A stretch of DNA of 64,000 bases from Hymenobacter norwichensis DSM 15439. GTDB lineage: Bacteria > Bacteroidota > Bacteroidia > Cytophagales > Hymenobacteraceae. The notes under the pieces were generated by a model that was given only the letters and a program-made list of their open reading frames with translations, ran no database searches and was not told where the DNA came from. The stretch is taken from positions 1-64,000 of the forward strand of contig NZ_ATVL01000010.1 of assembly GCF_000420705.1 (NCBI RefSeq). The letters are read 5' to 3'. Below, in pieces: positions 8,619 to 16,937 of this stretch (position 1 is its first letter; every line of letters begins with the position of its first letter). The translations under genes were made by a program, and so were the position numbers.

Positions 8619-11342
8619 ATGATACTGCGCTTTTCCTTGCCCTTCCGCACCACCTGGGGCCAGCGGCTGTTGGTTAGTGGTTCCGAACCCAGTTTGGGTG
8701 CTTGGAGCCTCGACCATGCCCTGCCACTCGATTACAACCAAGATACCGGCGTTTGGAGCCAGGAAATCAGCGTGCCCGACGACCAGCCGGGTACCATCGA
8801 CTATAAGTACCTCCTGCTTGACGACCCGGCCAACTCGACGCAGTGGGAGTGGGGCCCCAACCGCAAGGTAGCCTACGACGCTCGCCAATTTCAACGCTTG
8901 GTGCTGGAAGATTATTGGCGCGCCCCCGCCGAGCCTGAAAATGAACTGTTTACGGCTGCCTTCACCGAAGCCCTGTTTCGCCGCCCCGCCCGGCCCGGCA
9001 AGCCCGCCCCCACTGCCCGCATAGCCGATTCGGTGGTGCGGTTTCAACTGCTGGCGGCCCGCGTAGAGCCCGGCCAGCAACTGTGCGTGCTAGGGTCGGA
9101 TGCCGCTTTAGGCGCCTGGGATGGCCGTAAAGCCTTAGTGCTTGCCGATGCCGGTGCGTCCACCTGGACGGCCGAGGTAGCCTTGGAGCAGCCCGACCGC
9201 GCCCTCGTATATAAGTATGGCGTATGGGATCCGCAGGAGCGTAAAATCGTGCTGTTGGAAACTGGTGCCGACCGGGTGCTACCTCCAGCGCAGGACCCCA
9301 AAACCCTGCGCGTGCGCTCCGACGACAAGTTCCGCTACCCTAACAACTGGCGCGGCGCGGGCGTAGCGCTGCCGGTATTTGCGTTGCGGAGCCACCGCGG
9401 ATTGGGCGTAGGCGAATTCCCCGACCTGAAGCTGCTAGTAGATTGGGCGGTAAGCACTGGCCTGAAGCTGGTGCAAATCCTACCCATCAACGACACCGTA
9501 GCCACCCACACTTGGGTTGATTCGTACCCGTATGCCGCCATTTCGGTGTTTGCGCTGCACCCGCAGTACCTCAACCTAGAGGCCGTTGCCCCGCTTCAGG
9601 ATAAGGCAGCTCAGCAGGAGTTGGAAACGCTGCGGGAGCAACTGAACGACCTGGACTTCGTGGACTACGAGCCGATGATGAACGCCAAGTGGAAATTCAT
9701 CAAGCAGTTGTACCAGCAAGAGAAGAAGGCATTCCTCGCCGACCCGGAGTTCCAAGCGTACCACGAAGAGCAAAAGGCGTGGCTGGCTCCTTACGCCGCC
9801 TTCTCGGCCCTCCGTGACCGGTTCGGTACGGCCGACTTCCAGCAGTGGCCTGAAGAGTACCGCATCCCCGAGCTAGTAGAGCAGCTCACTCAGGAAACGG
9901 CCGCCGACTTCGACGAGTTTGGTGTGCACTTCTTCACCCAATTTCACCTCGACAAGCAGCTGCGCGAGGCGGTAACCTACGCCCGTCAGCACGGCGTGGT
10001 GCTCAAAGGCGACTTGCCTATTGGTATCTACCGGCACTCCGTGGATGCCTGGACCCAGCCCGAACTGTACCACATGCATCAGCAGGCCGGCGCCCCGCCC
10101 GACGATTTCTCGACCACCGGCCAAAACTGGCGCTTCCCGACCTACAACTGGGAGCGGATGGCCGAGGACGGCTACGCTTGGTGGAAACAGCGCATGGGCC
10201 AACTGGCCCGCTACTTCGACGCCCTGCGCATCGACCATATTCTGGGGTTCTTCCGCATCTGGGAGATTCCGGGGCACTCGGTGGAGGGCTTACTTGGGCA
10301 CTTCTCGCCGGCGCTGCCGCTGCATCAGCACGAAATCAAGCAGCGCCTGGGTTGGTTCGACCACGGCCGCCTGTGCGAGCCATACATCCGATGGCACATG
10401 GTGGAGCGCATTTTCCACGGCCAAGCCCAGGCAGTGTTCGATGAGTTCATGGAGGCCGATAACCACGGCGCTATCCGCATGAAGGAGCATGTGCGCACCC
10501 AGCGGCAAGTGGAAGCCGTGCTGGAGGCGCAGTGCGCCGCCGAGCCGAGCCTAGCCGACCATTGCAAATGGCTGAAAACCGGGTTGTATCAGCTTATCAA
10601 CGAGGTGCTATTCGTGCCCGACGACCTGTGGCCCGACCACTACCACCCGCGTATCACCCTCAACAAAAGCACGTCGTTTGCCGAACTGGACGAAACCTCG
10701 CGCCACCGCCTCTACGACGACATCTACATTGACTTCTTCTACAAGCGCCACGAAAGCTTCTGGCGAGAGCAGGGCCTCGTGAAGTTGCCACCCGTGCGCT
10801 ACGCCACCAACATGCTGATTTGCGGCGAAGACTTAGGCATGGTGCCTGATTCGGTGCCGGGTGTGATGAAGGCGCTGGGCATCCTGGGCCTCAACATCCA
10901 GCGCATGCCGTCCAACCCGCGCACCGAGTTCGGTCACCCCAACGACGCGCCGTACCTATCGGTGGTGAGCCCCGGCTCGCACGACATGAGCACCTTGCGC
11001 GGTTGGTGGGAGGAGGACCGCGAGATAACGCAGCGGTTCTTTGAAACCATACTAGGCCACCACGGCGAGCAGGCTCCTTACTATTGTGAGCCGTGGGTGA
11101 TACGCGAAATTCTGGTGCAGCACCTGCACTCCCCGGCCATGTGGGCCATTTTCCCGCTCCAAGATTTGCTGGCCCTTAGCCCGGAGTTGCGGCGCAACAA
11201 CCCGCAAGACGAGCAAATAAACGTGCCTGCTAATCCACAGCATTTCTGGAAATACCGCTTGCATGTGCCTTTGGAATCATTGAATGATAATGCAGTATTT
11301 ATCAATGAAGTTAAAAACACTATAAGTGGGAGCGGCCGGTAA
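8619..11342 (+). CDS. malQ: 4-alpha-glucanotransferase, DPE2-like, with two CBM20 domains
   Basis: Glycoside hydrolase family 77 enzyme transferring alpha-1,4-glucan segments between maltose/maltodextrin and longer glucans in the cytoplasm. It has 907 residues, against about 500-700 for ordinary MalQ. Two N-terminal CBM20 starch-binding modules (about 1-105 and 128-235) carry the LGSDAALGAWD-type turn. The catalytic part includes RIDH with the likely nucleophile Asp539, the acid/base Glu737 in CGEDLG, and Asp789 in SPGSHDMS. The block of about 130 residues between nucleophile and acid/base fits the insertion known from plant DPE2 and its bacterial relatives. There is no signal peptide. The gene stands alone between tamB (divergent) and a terminator, so no maltose operon is visible. 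The start follows TATCTTTC-type promoter sequence about 30 nt upstream. Confidence 0.92.
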   Translation: MILRFSLPFRTTWGQRLLVSGSEPSLGAWSLDHALPLDYNQDTGVWSQEISVPDDQPGTIDYKYLLLDDPANSTQWEWGPNRKVAYDARQFQRLVLEDYWRAPAEPENELFTAAFTEALFRRPARPGKPAPTARIADSVVRFQLLAARVEPGQQLCVLGSDAALGAWDGRKALVLADAGASTWTAEVALEQPDRALVYKYGVWDPQERKIVLLETGADRVLPPAQDPKTLRVRSDDKFRYPNNWRGAGVALPVFALRSHRGLGVGEFPDLKLLVDWAVSTGLKLVQILPINDTVATHTWVDSYPYAAISVFALHPQYLNLEAVAPLQDKAAQQELETLREQLNDLDFVDYEPMMNAKWKFIKQLYQQEKKAFLADPEFQAYHEEQKAWLAPYAAFSALRDRFGTADFQQWPEEYRIPELVEQLTQETAADFDEFGVHFFTQFHLDKQLREAVTYARQHGVVLKGDLPIGIYRHSVDAWTQPELYHMHQQAGAPPDDFSTTGQNWRFPTYNWERMAEDGYAWWKQRMGQLARYFDALRIDHILGFFRIWEIPGHSVEGLLGHFSPALPLHQHEIKQRLGWFDHGRLCEPYIRWHMVERIFHGQAQAVFDEFMEADNHGAIRMKEHVRTQRQVEAVLEAQCAAEPSLADHCKWLKTGLYQLINEVLFVPDDLWPDHYHPRITLNKSTSFAELDETSRHRLYDDIYIDFFYKRHESFWREQGLVKLPPVRYATNMLICGEDLGMVPDSVPGVMKALGILGLNIQRMPSNPRTEFGHPNDAPYLSVVSPGSHDMSTLRGWWEEDREITQRFFETILGHHGEQAPYYCEPWVIREILVQHLHSPAMWAIFPLQDLLALSPELRRNNPQDEQINVPANPQHFWKYRLHVPLESLNDNAVFINEVKNTISGSGR

Positions 11343-11382
11343 GATCTGAGCTTAAAGTGCTTAAAAGTACGTTTCCGCAAGC

Positions 11383-11414
11383 AAAAGGCTCCACTGTATA
11401 AGTGGAGCCTTTTT
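11383..11414 (+). terminator. Terminator of malQ
   Basis: Stem AAAGGCTCCACT with its complement around a 5-nt loop, then TTTTTTGTTT. It stands 40 nt after the malQ stop. Confidence 0.88.
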
Positions 11415-11561
11415 TGTTTCTCAAAATGGGATAAATCCAGAAGAACACTGAGTTACGTAGCGCGAAAAATGCCTTTTTTGTCTGTTGAGGCCACTATTAT
11501 GAATTCCAATATTGAATCTAGTATCGACCCATAAATAGAACTATTCGACGCGTATAGAACT

Positions 11562-11663
11562 ATGTTGATCGAAAAGCTCGTCCGTTACCCTCAGATGCAC
11601 GCTAGGTTTGTGGCACTATTAGGCCAATGTGGCTTTTCCTAGCGCACACTTTTCGATCAATAT
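11562..11663 (+). promoter_or_regulatory. Structured mRNA leader of the 1335-residue T9SS protein
   Basis: Two 15-nt arms (11562-11576 and 11649-11663) pair with one G-U wobble that is only favourable in plus-strand RNA. They enclose a second 7-bp helix (CGCTAGG 11600-11606 with CCTAGCG 11638-11644). The element ends 7 nt before the ATG at 11671, so folding would influence ribosome access. I do not recognise a known riboswitch consensus. Confidence 0.5.
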
Positions 11664-11670
11664 TTTAATC

Positions 11671-14600
11671 ATGGGTTTTCAATTACGTGCCTTACTCTGG
11701 CTGGCGGTTCTGCTGCCTATTGCTGGCCGCTCATTCGGCCAAGTCCCTGGTGCCGCCTTCTCCTGCGACGGTACCTTCTATCAGACCCGGCAGGTAGCCA
11801 TCGGCACGAACTTCCACTCCCAGCTGTTCCGGGTTAACCGCAACGTAGCGCCTGCCGCCGACCCAACCACTACCGTCTATACCACTACGTTGGTGCAGGA
11901 TTTGGCCACAGGCTTGGGGTTATCTTCCACTACCGACTTCGTCATTAACTCGTTGGCTTACAATTCACTGGATGGTTACCTGTACGCCCTCACGTATCCG
12001 GTAAACAACAGCGCCACATACCCCGAAATCCACCTTTACCGCATCGGCCAGACGGGCGTGCAGGATATTGGCCGCATTACCATCAACGGTACCGTGCCCA
12101 CCCAGTACCCGCAGCTAGCAGCCGGGGTTATCGACAAGGACGGGCAGTACTACGCCACGGCCCGGAACCTAGCCAATGCCGGCAACAAGACCAACCTGTT
12201 CCGGCTGAACCTGAATCAGTCGTCGGATGCGGCCAAGCTCAACGCCGTAACGGTGCCGATGGACTTCTACACCACGGCTAGCCCCAACACGGTAGTTGCC
12301 CCCGCCAGCACCCAGGATTTCAGCTTCATCGACATTGGATTCAACCCCGCCGACAACCAACTATACGGCATCTACAGCGCAGGTTCGGTATATAAGTTCG
12401 ACTTCACCACCACGCCCGGTCGGGCCCGCGTTACCCGCATCGGAGCGGCTCCAACTACTGCCCCCAACTTTGGCTCGGTGAGCTTCGACTTGGTTGGGAA
12501 CATGTTCGCATATTCCAACGAAGGCGACTTCTACTCGGTGAACATTGCTACGGGTGCCGCTACCGATATTGGCGACGTGCCCAACGCTGGTGTAACCGAC
12601 GGTGCCAGCTGCGTAAATCCCAGCCAGCGTATTGATGTGGTGAAAGAAGTAACGGGCGTAAACTTAGTAAGCGGCACCACCTACGATGTGTCGTTTGCCA
12701 TTCGGGTGCAGAACACAGGTACGGTTACCGCTACCAACGTGCAGGTGAGCGACTTCCTGCGGGGTGCCACCAACAATACCACTTTCCCTACCTCTACTTC
12801 CCTAACCGTTACGGGGCTGACAGTAACCAATACTGGCGGCTCGTTGGCAGCCAATGCCAGCTACACTGGCCAAGGTGGCAACGCCGATATGCTCAGCGGC
12901 ACTCAGTCCCTGACTGCCGGTCAAAGCGCCCTAATTACGTTTACAGCCCGTGTCGTTTTCCCAACCGGAGGAGTACCTACCACCGCCCAGAACAACACAG
13001 CTTATGCTTCCAGCACAGCGGGTACGGCGGCCAACCCCGGCTACGCCCTGCAAACCACCGATGGTAGCCTGATTCTGCCGCCCGGCGACCTAGTGGCTAT
13101 TGACATTTCCACGAACAGTGCTGCCTTGCCGCTCACGCCAAACGGCGACGTTGCTTCGCCAAGCCCTGTGTATTTCCAGACCGCTATCCTGGGCAACGTA
13201 TTTGAAGACATGAACTACGGTGGCGGCGCGGGCCGCTCGCAGGCCGCCAGCAACGGCGAAGGTGTATTCCAGGCCCGTGTGGAACTGTATTCGTCGTCGG
13301 GAGCGGGTGCTTACTTGGGCTTTACTACTACCGATGCAGCTGGTAACTACAGCTTTGTGAACGGAGCGAATGGTATTGCGCTATCGGCAAACACCAACTA
13401 CCGCGTGCGGGTCGTCAACGCGTCAGTAATGAGCAACCGCCCCGGCAGCGTAGCTGGCTTGCTACCCGTACAGACGTTTCTGAACGGTAACGTGAACCGG
13501 GTAGGAGGAGAGAACCCCAGCCAAATTGATGCCGCCCAGAACTCTGGTAGCCAAACGCTTACTACAGTGGAATCTCAGAGTGGTAATACCACGGTGCAAA
13601 CCCAGACGACCGTTACTACCCCAGGTTCCGGTCCGCTGGTAGGCGTTGATTTCGGCTTCAACTTCGATACCGTAGTGAATGCCAATGGTAGCGGCCAAGG
13701 TTCGTTGAGCCAGTTTATTACCAACTCCAACAACCTCACCAACGGCAACCTGAACCAGGCGTACACCGGCGCCATAGCCGGCCAGGAAGCAGCCATCTTC
13801 ATGCTGAATGACGGCCGCCTGACGAATGCCCCTGCTGGCTTGCGTATTGGTGCCGCCACCGGCTACAACACGCTGACCAAGGTGTTTACCATCATCCCAG
13901 CCACGGCTTTGTCTATCACTGACAGCAACACCACCATCGACGGTGCGCGCCAAACCGCTATTACCGGCGACAATGTAACGGCCGCCGCCGAAACCTCGAC
14001 TGGCGCCGACGTGGTCATCAACTTCAACTCGCTGGCCGGCTTGCTCGTAACCGGCGGCACTACCCGCCTCGAAAACCTGGGCCTCAACAACGCCCGCGGC
14101 ACCAGCACGGCCACCACCAGCGCCGTAACAGCCGATGGTGCCGGCGTTACGTTCAGCGGGGCAGCCGCTTCGGGCTCAGTTGTGAACTTGGTGACTACGG
14201 CTGGCAATGCCACGGCCGGCGTACGGCTGCAAAGCGGCGCCACGGGCGTAACCGTATCCAACAACGTGCTGAACGGCAGCGTGGCCACCGGCACCGTGAA
14301 TGGCGAAGGACTGGTACTGGCCGGTGCTTCCCGCAACACGATTTTGGGCAACACCATCTCCAACAACAGCGGCTTTGGCGTGCTACTGGAAAGCGGCCAG
14401 GCCAACAACGAAAACACCATTTCCAGCAACATTATCCGGAATAACGGCGGTGGCGCCAACGCCGAAGATGCCGGCTTGGTAATTGGCGGCGGCAACAACA
14501 ACTTGATCAGCCAGAACACCTTCAGCGGCAACGCCAGCAACGCCATAGTAGCAGCAGCTGGCACCAGCGGCAACCGCATTACCCGCAACAGCATGTCGGG

Positions 14601-15678
14601 TAACACCGGCAACGGCATCGACCTGATGGCGAGTGGCACCACGGGCCTAGCCGGCGACGGCCTGACCCGCAACGATAATACCGATGCCGATACTGGTGCT
14701 AATGGCTTGCTTAACTTCCCGGTTATCAGCCAGGCCGTAACCAACGGTGGCAACCTAGTTATTACAGGCTACGCGCCAGCCGGCTCGTTGGTAGAGCTGT
14801 TTGTGGCCGACGTGCAGGCCGATGGATTTGGGGAAGGCAAGACTTACCTGACCAGCTGGACTGAAGGCTCGGCGCAGGACAGCGACACCCGGACCGGTGG
14901 CTACAGCGGCCTGGTTTCAGGCGTAAACCAAGGCAGCGAAACAGCAACTTCCCTCTTCACATTCTCGGTTTCTATTGCCAGTCTTTCGGCCTCGCAGCAA
15001 GCCGCTCTTACCGCCAGCGGCGCCCGCCTAACGGCCACCGCTACCACACTCAACACTGTAAACAGCTTGGTAGTTGGCAATACCTCAGAGTTTTCGGGCA
15101 ATACCGCTTTGCTTCAGAACCGGCCGCTGCCAGTGGAGTTGGCGCGCTTCAGCGCCGTAGCTGACAATACCAACGGGTTGTTGAGCTGGACCACGGCTTC
15201 CGAGAAAAATAACGCCCAATTTGTGGTGGAACGCAGCCTAAGCGGTATCAGCTTTGAAGCAATTGGTACGGTGGCCGGCCAAGGTACTACCACCCAAAGC
15301 CACACTTACCAGTTCATCGACAAGCAAGTAGCCACCGTTGCAAGTCTAGTGTATTACCGTCTACGACAAGTAGATACCAACGGGGCGAGCAGCCTGAGTG
15401 CTGTACAAGTAGTTCGCTTCAGCAGCGCCACCACCCTCCCGGCTATTGCTGTTTACCCCAACCCAACCGCTGCCAACACCTCACTGGATCTGCGCAGCCT
15501 ACCTACTGGCACCGTGCAGGTGCGTTTAACCGACCTAACCGGTCGGGTGCTATCGACGGCTACTGTAACTACCGGCCAAATATATCCGCTGGTTACCGCC
15601 CAGTTACCGCAAGGCAACTATATAGTTACAGTGCTCAACGGTAGCCAGAAAACCACCCAGCGGTTGGTGAAGCAATAA
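11671..15678 (+). CDS. Secreted T9SS type A protein with DUF11, SdrD-like and beta-helix regions
   Basis: Large surface or secreted protein of 1335 residues, probably exported by Sec and then by the type IX secretion system. Residues 1-24 form a signal peptide (LRALLWLAVLLPIAGRSFGQ). A propeller-like, DUF6923-type region (25-315) is followed by a DUF11/Ig-like domain (about 319-450), an SdrD B-like module beginning GNVFEDMNYGGGAGRS (about 508-640), a parallel beta-helix with NTI/NNT ladders (about 740-1010), a fibronectin-like segment (RPLPVELARF) and a C-terminal T9SS type A domain (about 1255-1335, YPNPTAANTSLDLR ... TTQRLVKQ). The start at 11671 is chosen because the signal peptide begins there; an in-frame ATG at 11629 would put 14 extra residues before it. 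It is paralogous to the 3147-residue protein at 16938. Ligand unknown; a role in adhesion or glycan binding is inference. Confidence 0.82.
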   Translation: MGFQLRALLWLAVLLPIAGRSFGQVPGAAFSCDGTFYQTRQVAIGTNFHSQLFRVNRNVAPAADPTTTVYTTTLVQDLATGLGLSSTTDFVINSLAYNSLDGYLYALTYPVNNSATYPEIHLYRIGQTGVQDIGRITINGTVPTQYPQLAAGVIDKDGQYYATARNLANAGNKTNLFRLNLNQSSDAAKLNAVTVPMDFYTTASPNTVVAPASTQDFSFIDIGFNPADNQLYGIYSAGSVYKFDFTTTPGRARVTRIGAAPTTAPNFGSVSFDLVGNMFAYSNEGDFYSVNIATGAATDIGDVPNAGVTDGASCVNPSQRIDVVKEVTGVNLVSGTTYDVSFAIRVQNTGTVTATNVQVSDFLRGATNNTTFPTSTSLTVTGLTVTNTGGSLAANASYTGQGGNADMLSGTQSLTAGQSALITFTARVVFPTGGVPTTAQNNTAYASSTAGTAANPGYALQTTDGSLILPPGDLVAIDISTNSAALPLTPNGDVASPSPVYFQTAILGNVFEDMNYGGGAGRSQAASNGEGVFQARVELYSSSGAGAYLGFTTTDAAGNYSFVNGANGIALSANTNYRVRVVNASVMSNRPGSVAGLLPVQTFLNGNVNRVGGENPSQIDAAQNSGSQTLTTVESQSGNTTVQTQTTVTTPGSGPLVGVDFGFNFDTVVNANGSGQGSLSQFITNSNNLTNGNLNQAYTGAIAGQEAAIFMLNDGRLTNAPAGLRIGAATGYNTLTKVFTIIPATALSITDSNTTIDGARQTAITGDNVTAAAETSTGADVVINFNSLAGLLVTGGTTRLENLGLNNARGTSTATTSAVTADGAGVTFSGAAASGSVVNLVTTAGNATAGVRLQSGATGVTVSNNVLNGSVATGTVNGEGLVLAGASRNTILGNTISNNSGFGVLLESGQANNENTISSNIIRNNGGGANAEDAGLVIGGGNNNLISQNTFSGNASNAIVAAAGTSGNRITRNSMSGNTGNGIDLMASGTTGLAGDGLTRNDNTDADTGANGLLNFPVISQAVTNGGNLVITGYAPAGSLVELFVADVQADGFGEGKTYLTSWTEGSAQDSDTRTGGYSGLVSGVNQGSETATSLFTFSVSIASLSASQQAALTASGARLTATATTLNTVNSLVVGNTSEFSGNTALLQNRPLPVELARFSAVADNTNGLLSWTTASEKNNAQFVVERSLSGISFEAIGTVAGQGTTTQSHTYQFIDKQVATVASLVYYRLRQVDTNGASSLSAVQVVRFSSATTLPAIAVYPNPTAANTSLDLRSLPTGTVQVRLTDLTGRVLSTATVTTGQIYPLVTAQLPQGNYIVTVLNGSQKTTQRLVKQ

Positions 15679-15731
15679 CTCTTGCTCTGATCAAAGTGAT
15701 TTCGCTAATTCACTGAGCAGCAATATATAGG

Positions 15732-15814
15732 AAAGCAGCGAAGCCGCAATTGGTTTGGGATGTAAGGAGCTTTGGTTCCAGTAAATCCTAAACCAATTGC
15801 GGCTTTGCTGCTTT
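15732..15814 (+). terminator. Terminator with 25-bp stem after the T9SS gene
   Basis: Arms 15732-15756 and 15790-15814 pair over 25 bp with one G-U wobble that favours the plus-strand RNA. The loop is 33 nt, and the 3' arm runs into TTTTT. It lies just after the T9SS gene and before the DUF3861 start. Confidence 0.75.
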
Positions 15815-15921
15815 TTAGAGATGACAACAGTTGCCACAGATCTTTCCTGCCAAGCACTGTATCTACCGTATCAGGCTTGCCAAAGGGAGTAACTCATTTT
15901 CATTCTCAACTCATCATCTCT

Positions 15922-16242
15922 ATGGCCAAACGTGCCCACCACTACCGTCTTCGCTTAGAGCACTTAGCGCCTGCCTCTCCCGAACAACCGATCCACGCAC
16001 CTCTTACGCTGGATTTCGACAACCACGATGACATTCTTCAGATTGTTGAACGCATGGAAGCGCGTCAGCTTTTTGCCACGCCGGGGCAAGCTTCAGAGTT
16101 TGCTATCGGCCTGAAGCTATTCAGTGAAGTACTGCTTAAGAACCGGGAGCATCCGTTGTTCACAGAGTTCCGGCCAGCATTCAGCGCGTTTATGAAGAAG
16201 CTCAAAAGTGGGGCTAATTCAGCTGAACAAATTGAAGATTAG
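15922..16242 (+). CDS. DUF3861 domain-containing protein
   Basis: Small cytoplasmic protein of 106 residues that matches the DUF3861 family along its whole length: MAKRAHHYRLRLEHL at the start, FDNHDDILQIVERMEAR in the middle and FAIGLKLFSEVLLKNREHPL then FMKKLK towards the end. Function is unknown for the family. The ATG at 15922 is chosen over the in-frame codon at 15772 because homology begins exactly there and the upstream bases belong to a terminator hairpin. It is a single gene between the two giant surface-protein genes, on the same strand, with no obvious link to them. A terminator follows at 16445. Confidence 0.82.
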   Translation: MAKRAHHYRLRLEHLAPASPEQPIHAPLTLDFDNHDDILQIVERMEARQLFATPGQASEFAIGLKLFSEVLLKNREHPLFTEFRPAFSAFMKKLKSGANSAEQIED

Positions 16243-16444
16243 CCTCTTGAGTGTTGAGCAGGGGCAAAGGTTTACTATTGATTTTAATAGCCTGATTATA
16301 TGATACTTAGATTCATGCTTTAAAATCATAGCCCCACGTACATGCATTAGATAGATGATAATATTATCCGCATAAATAATATTAAATCAATATTGCTTTT
16401 TAACAGCGTATTGCTTTTGTCACTAAATAAGTAGCACTTGCTCT

Positions 16445-16480
16445 AAGGCCCTTTGATATCATGTCAAAGGGCCTTTAACT
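16445..16480 (+). terminator. Terminator after DUF3861 gene
   Basis: A 12-bp stem, AAGGCCCTTTGA with TCAAAGGGCCTT, around a 7-nt loop, followed by TAACTTTTTA. It lies 200 nt after the gene, in AT-rich sequence. Confidence 0.75.
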
Positions 16481-16741
16481 TTTTATAGGATTAATAAAAT
16501 TATATAAAGCCTACTGTGTATTAGTTTGTCTATTATTAGATATAATTGACTTTTACCAATTTGCGCCAAGGATTTTATATAATTGGGAATAACGGCATAG
16601 TTACTTATGTCATTGTGGGATAGTGTAGTAAGTTGTTGATAGGCAAACATATATGAGTTAACAAAAAATATTATCCTATAAGTAAATCCAACAGGAATAT
16701 AATTTAGTAATACCTAATATAGCTTTGCGCTATTGTATTGG

Positions 16742-16885
16742 AAGACGCTATATAGTTGTAAGCAAAGGGCTGCCTCGTTCAAAAATGAGTATTCACCGAG
16801 CCTGAGAGTTTATTCAGCGAAATAGATAGGTAGCTACCTAATAGCCACAGTATTTTTGAAAAGCAAGCTCGGCCTATAGCGTCTT
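16742..16885 (+). promoter_or_regulatory. Long-range structured leader of the 3147-residue protein
   Basis: Outer arms AAGACGCTATA (16742-16752) and TATAGCGTCTT (16875-16885) pair over 11 bp. Nested inside, TTCAAAAAT (about 16778-16786) pairs with ATTTTTGAA (about 16852-16860), and the perfect palindrome TAGGTAGCTACCTA (16827-16840) forms an inner hairpin. The element ends 52 nt before the ATG and is followed by TTTTTGCCTGTTTT. It could be an attenuator or an unrecognised cis-regulatory RNA; no known riboswitch consensus was recognised. Confidence 0.5.
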
Positions 16886-16937
16886 TTTGCCTGTTTTAAT
16901 TCATGATTATTTTGATTTCCACCATTTCTTTCTCCCT

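Larger units (their letters stand above)
16243..16937. other. AT-rich spacer before the giant T9SS gene
   Basis: About 700 bp of much lower GC than its surroundings, without a credible gene. It holds a terminator (16445-16475) and a structured leader (16742-16885). The stretch 16480-16740 is plain AT-rich sequence and is the likely promoter region; I could not pick a single convincing -33/-7 pair. Confidence 0.7.

Noticed and set aside
13863-14753. 296-codon minus-strand frame
   Set aside because: Antisense of the beta-helix part of the T9SS protein; low-complexity Pro/Leu/Val composition.
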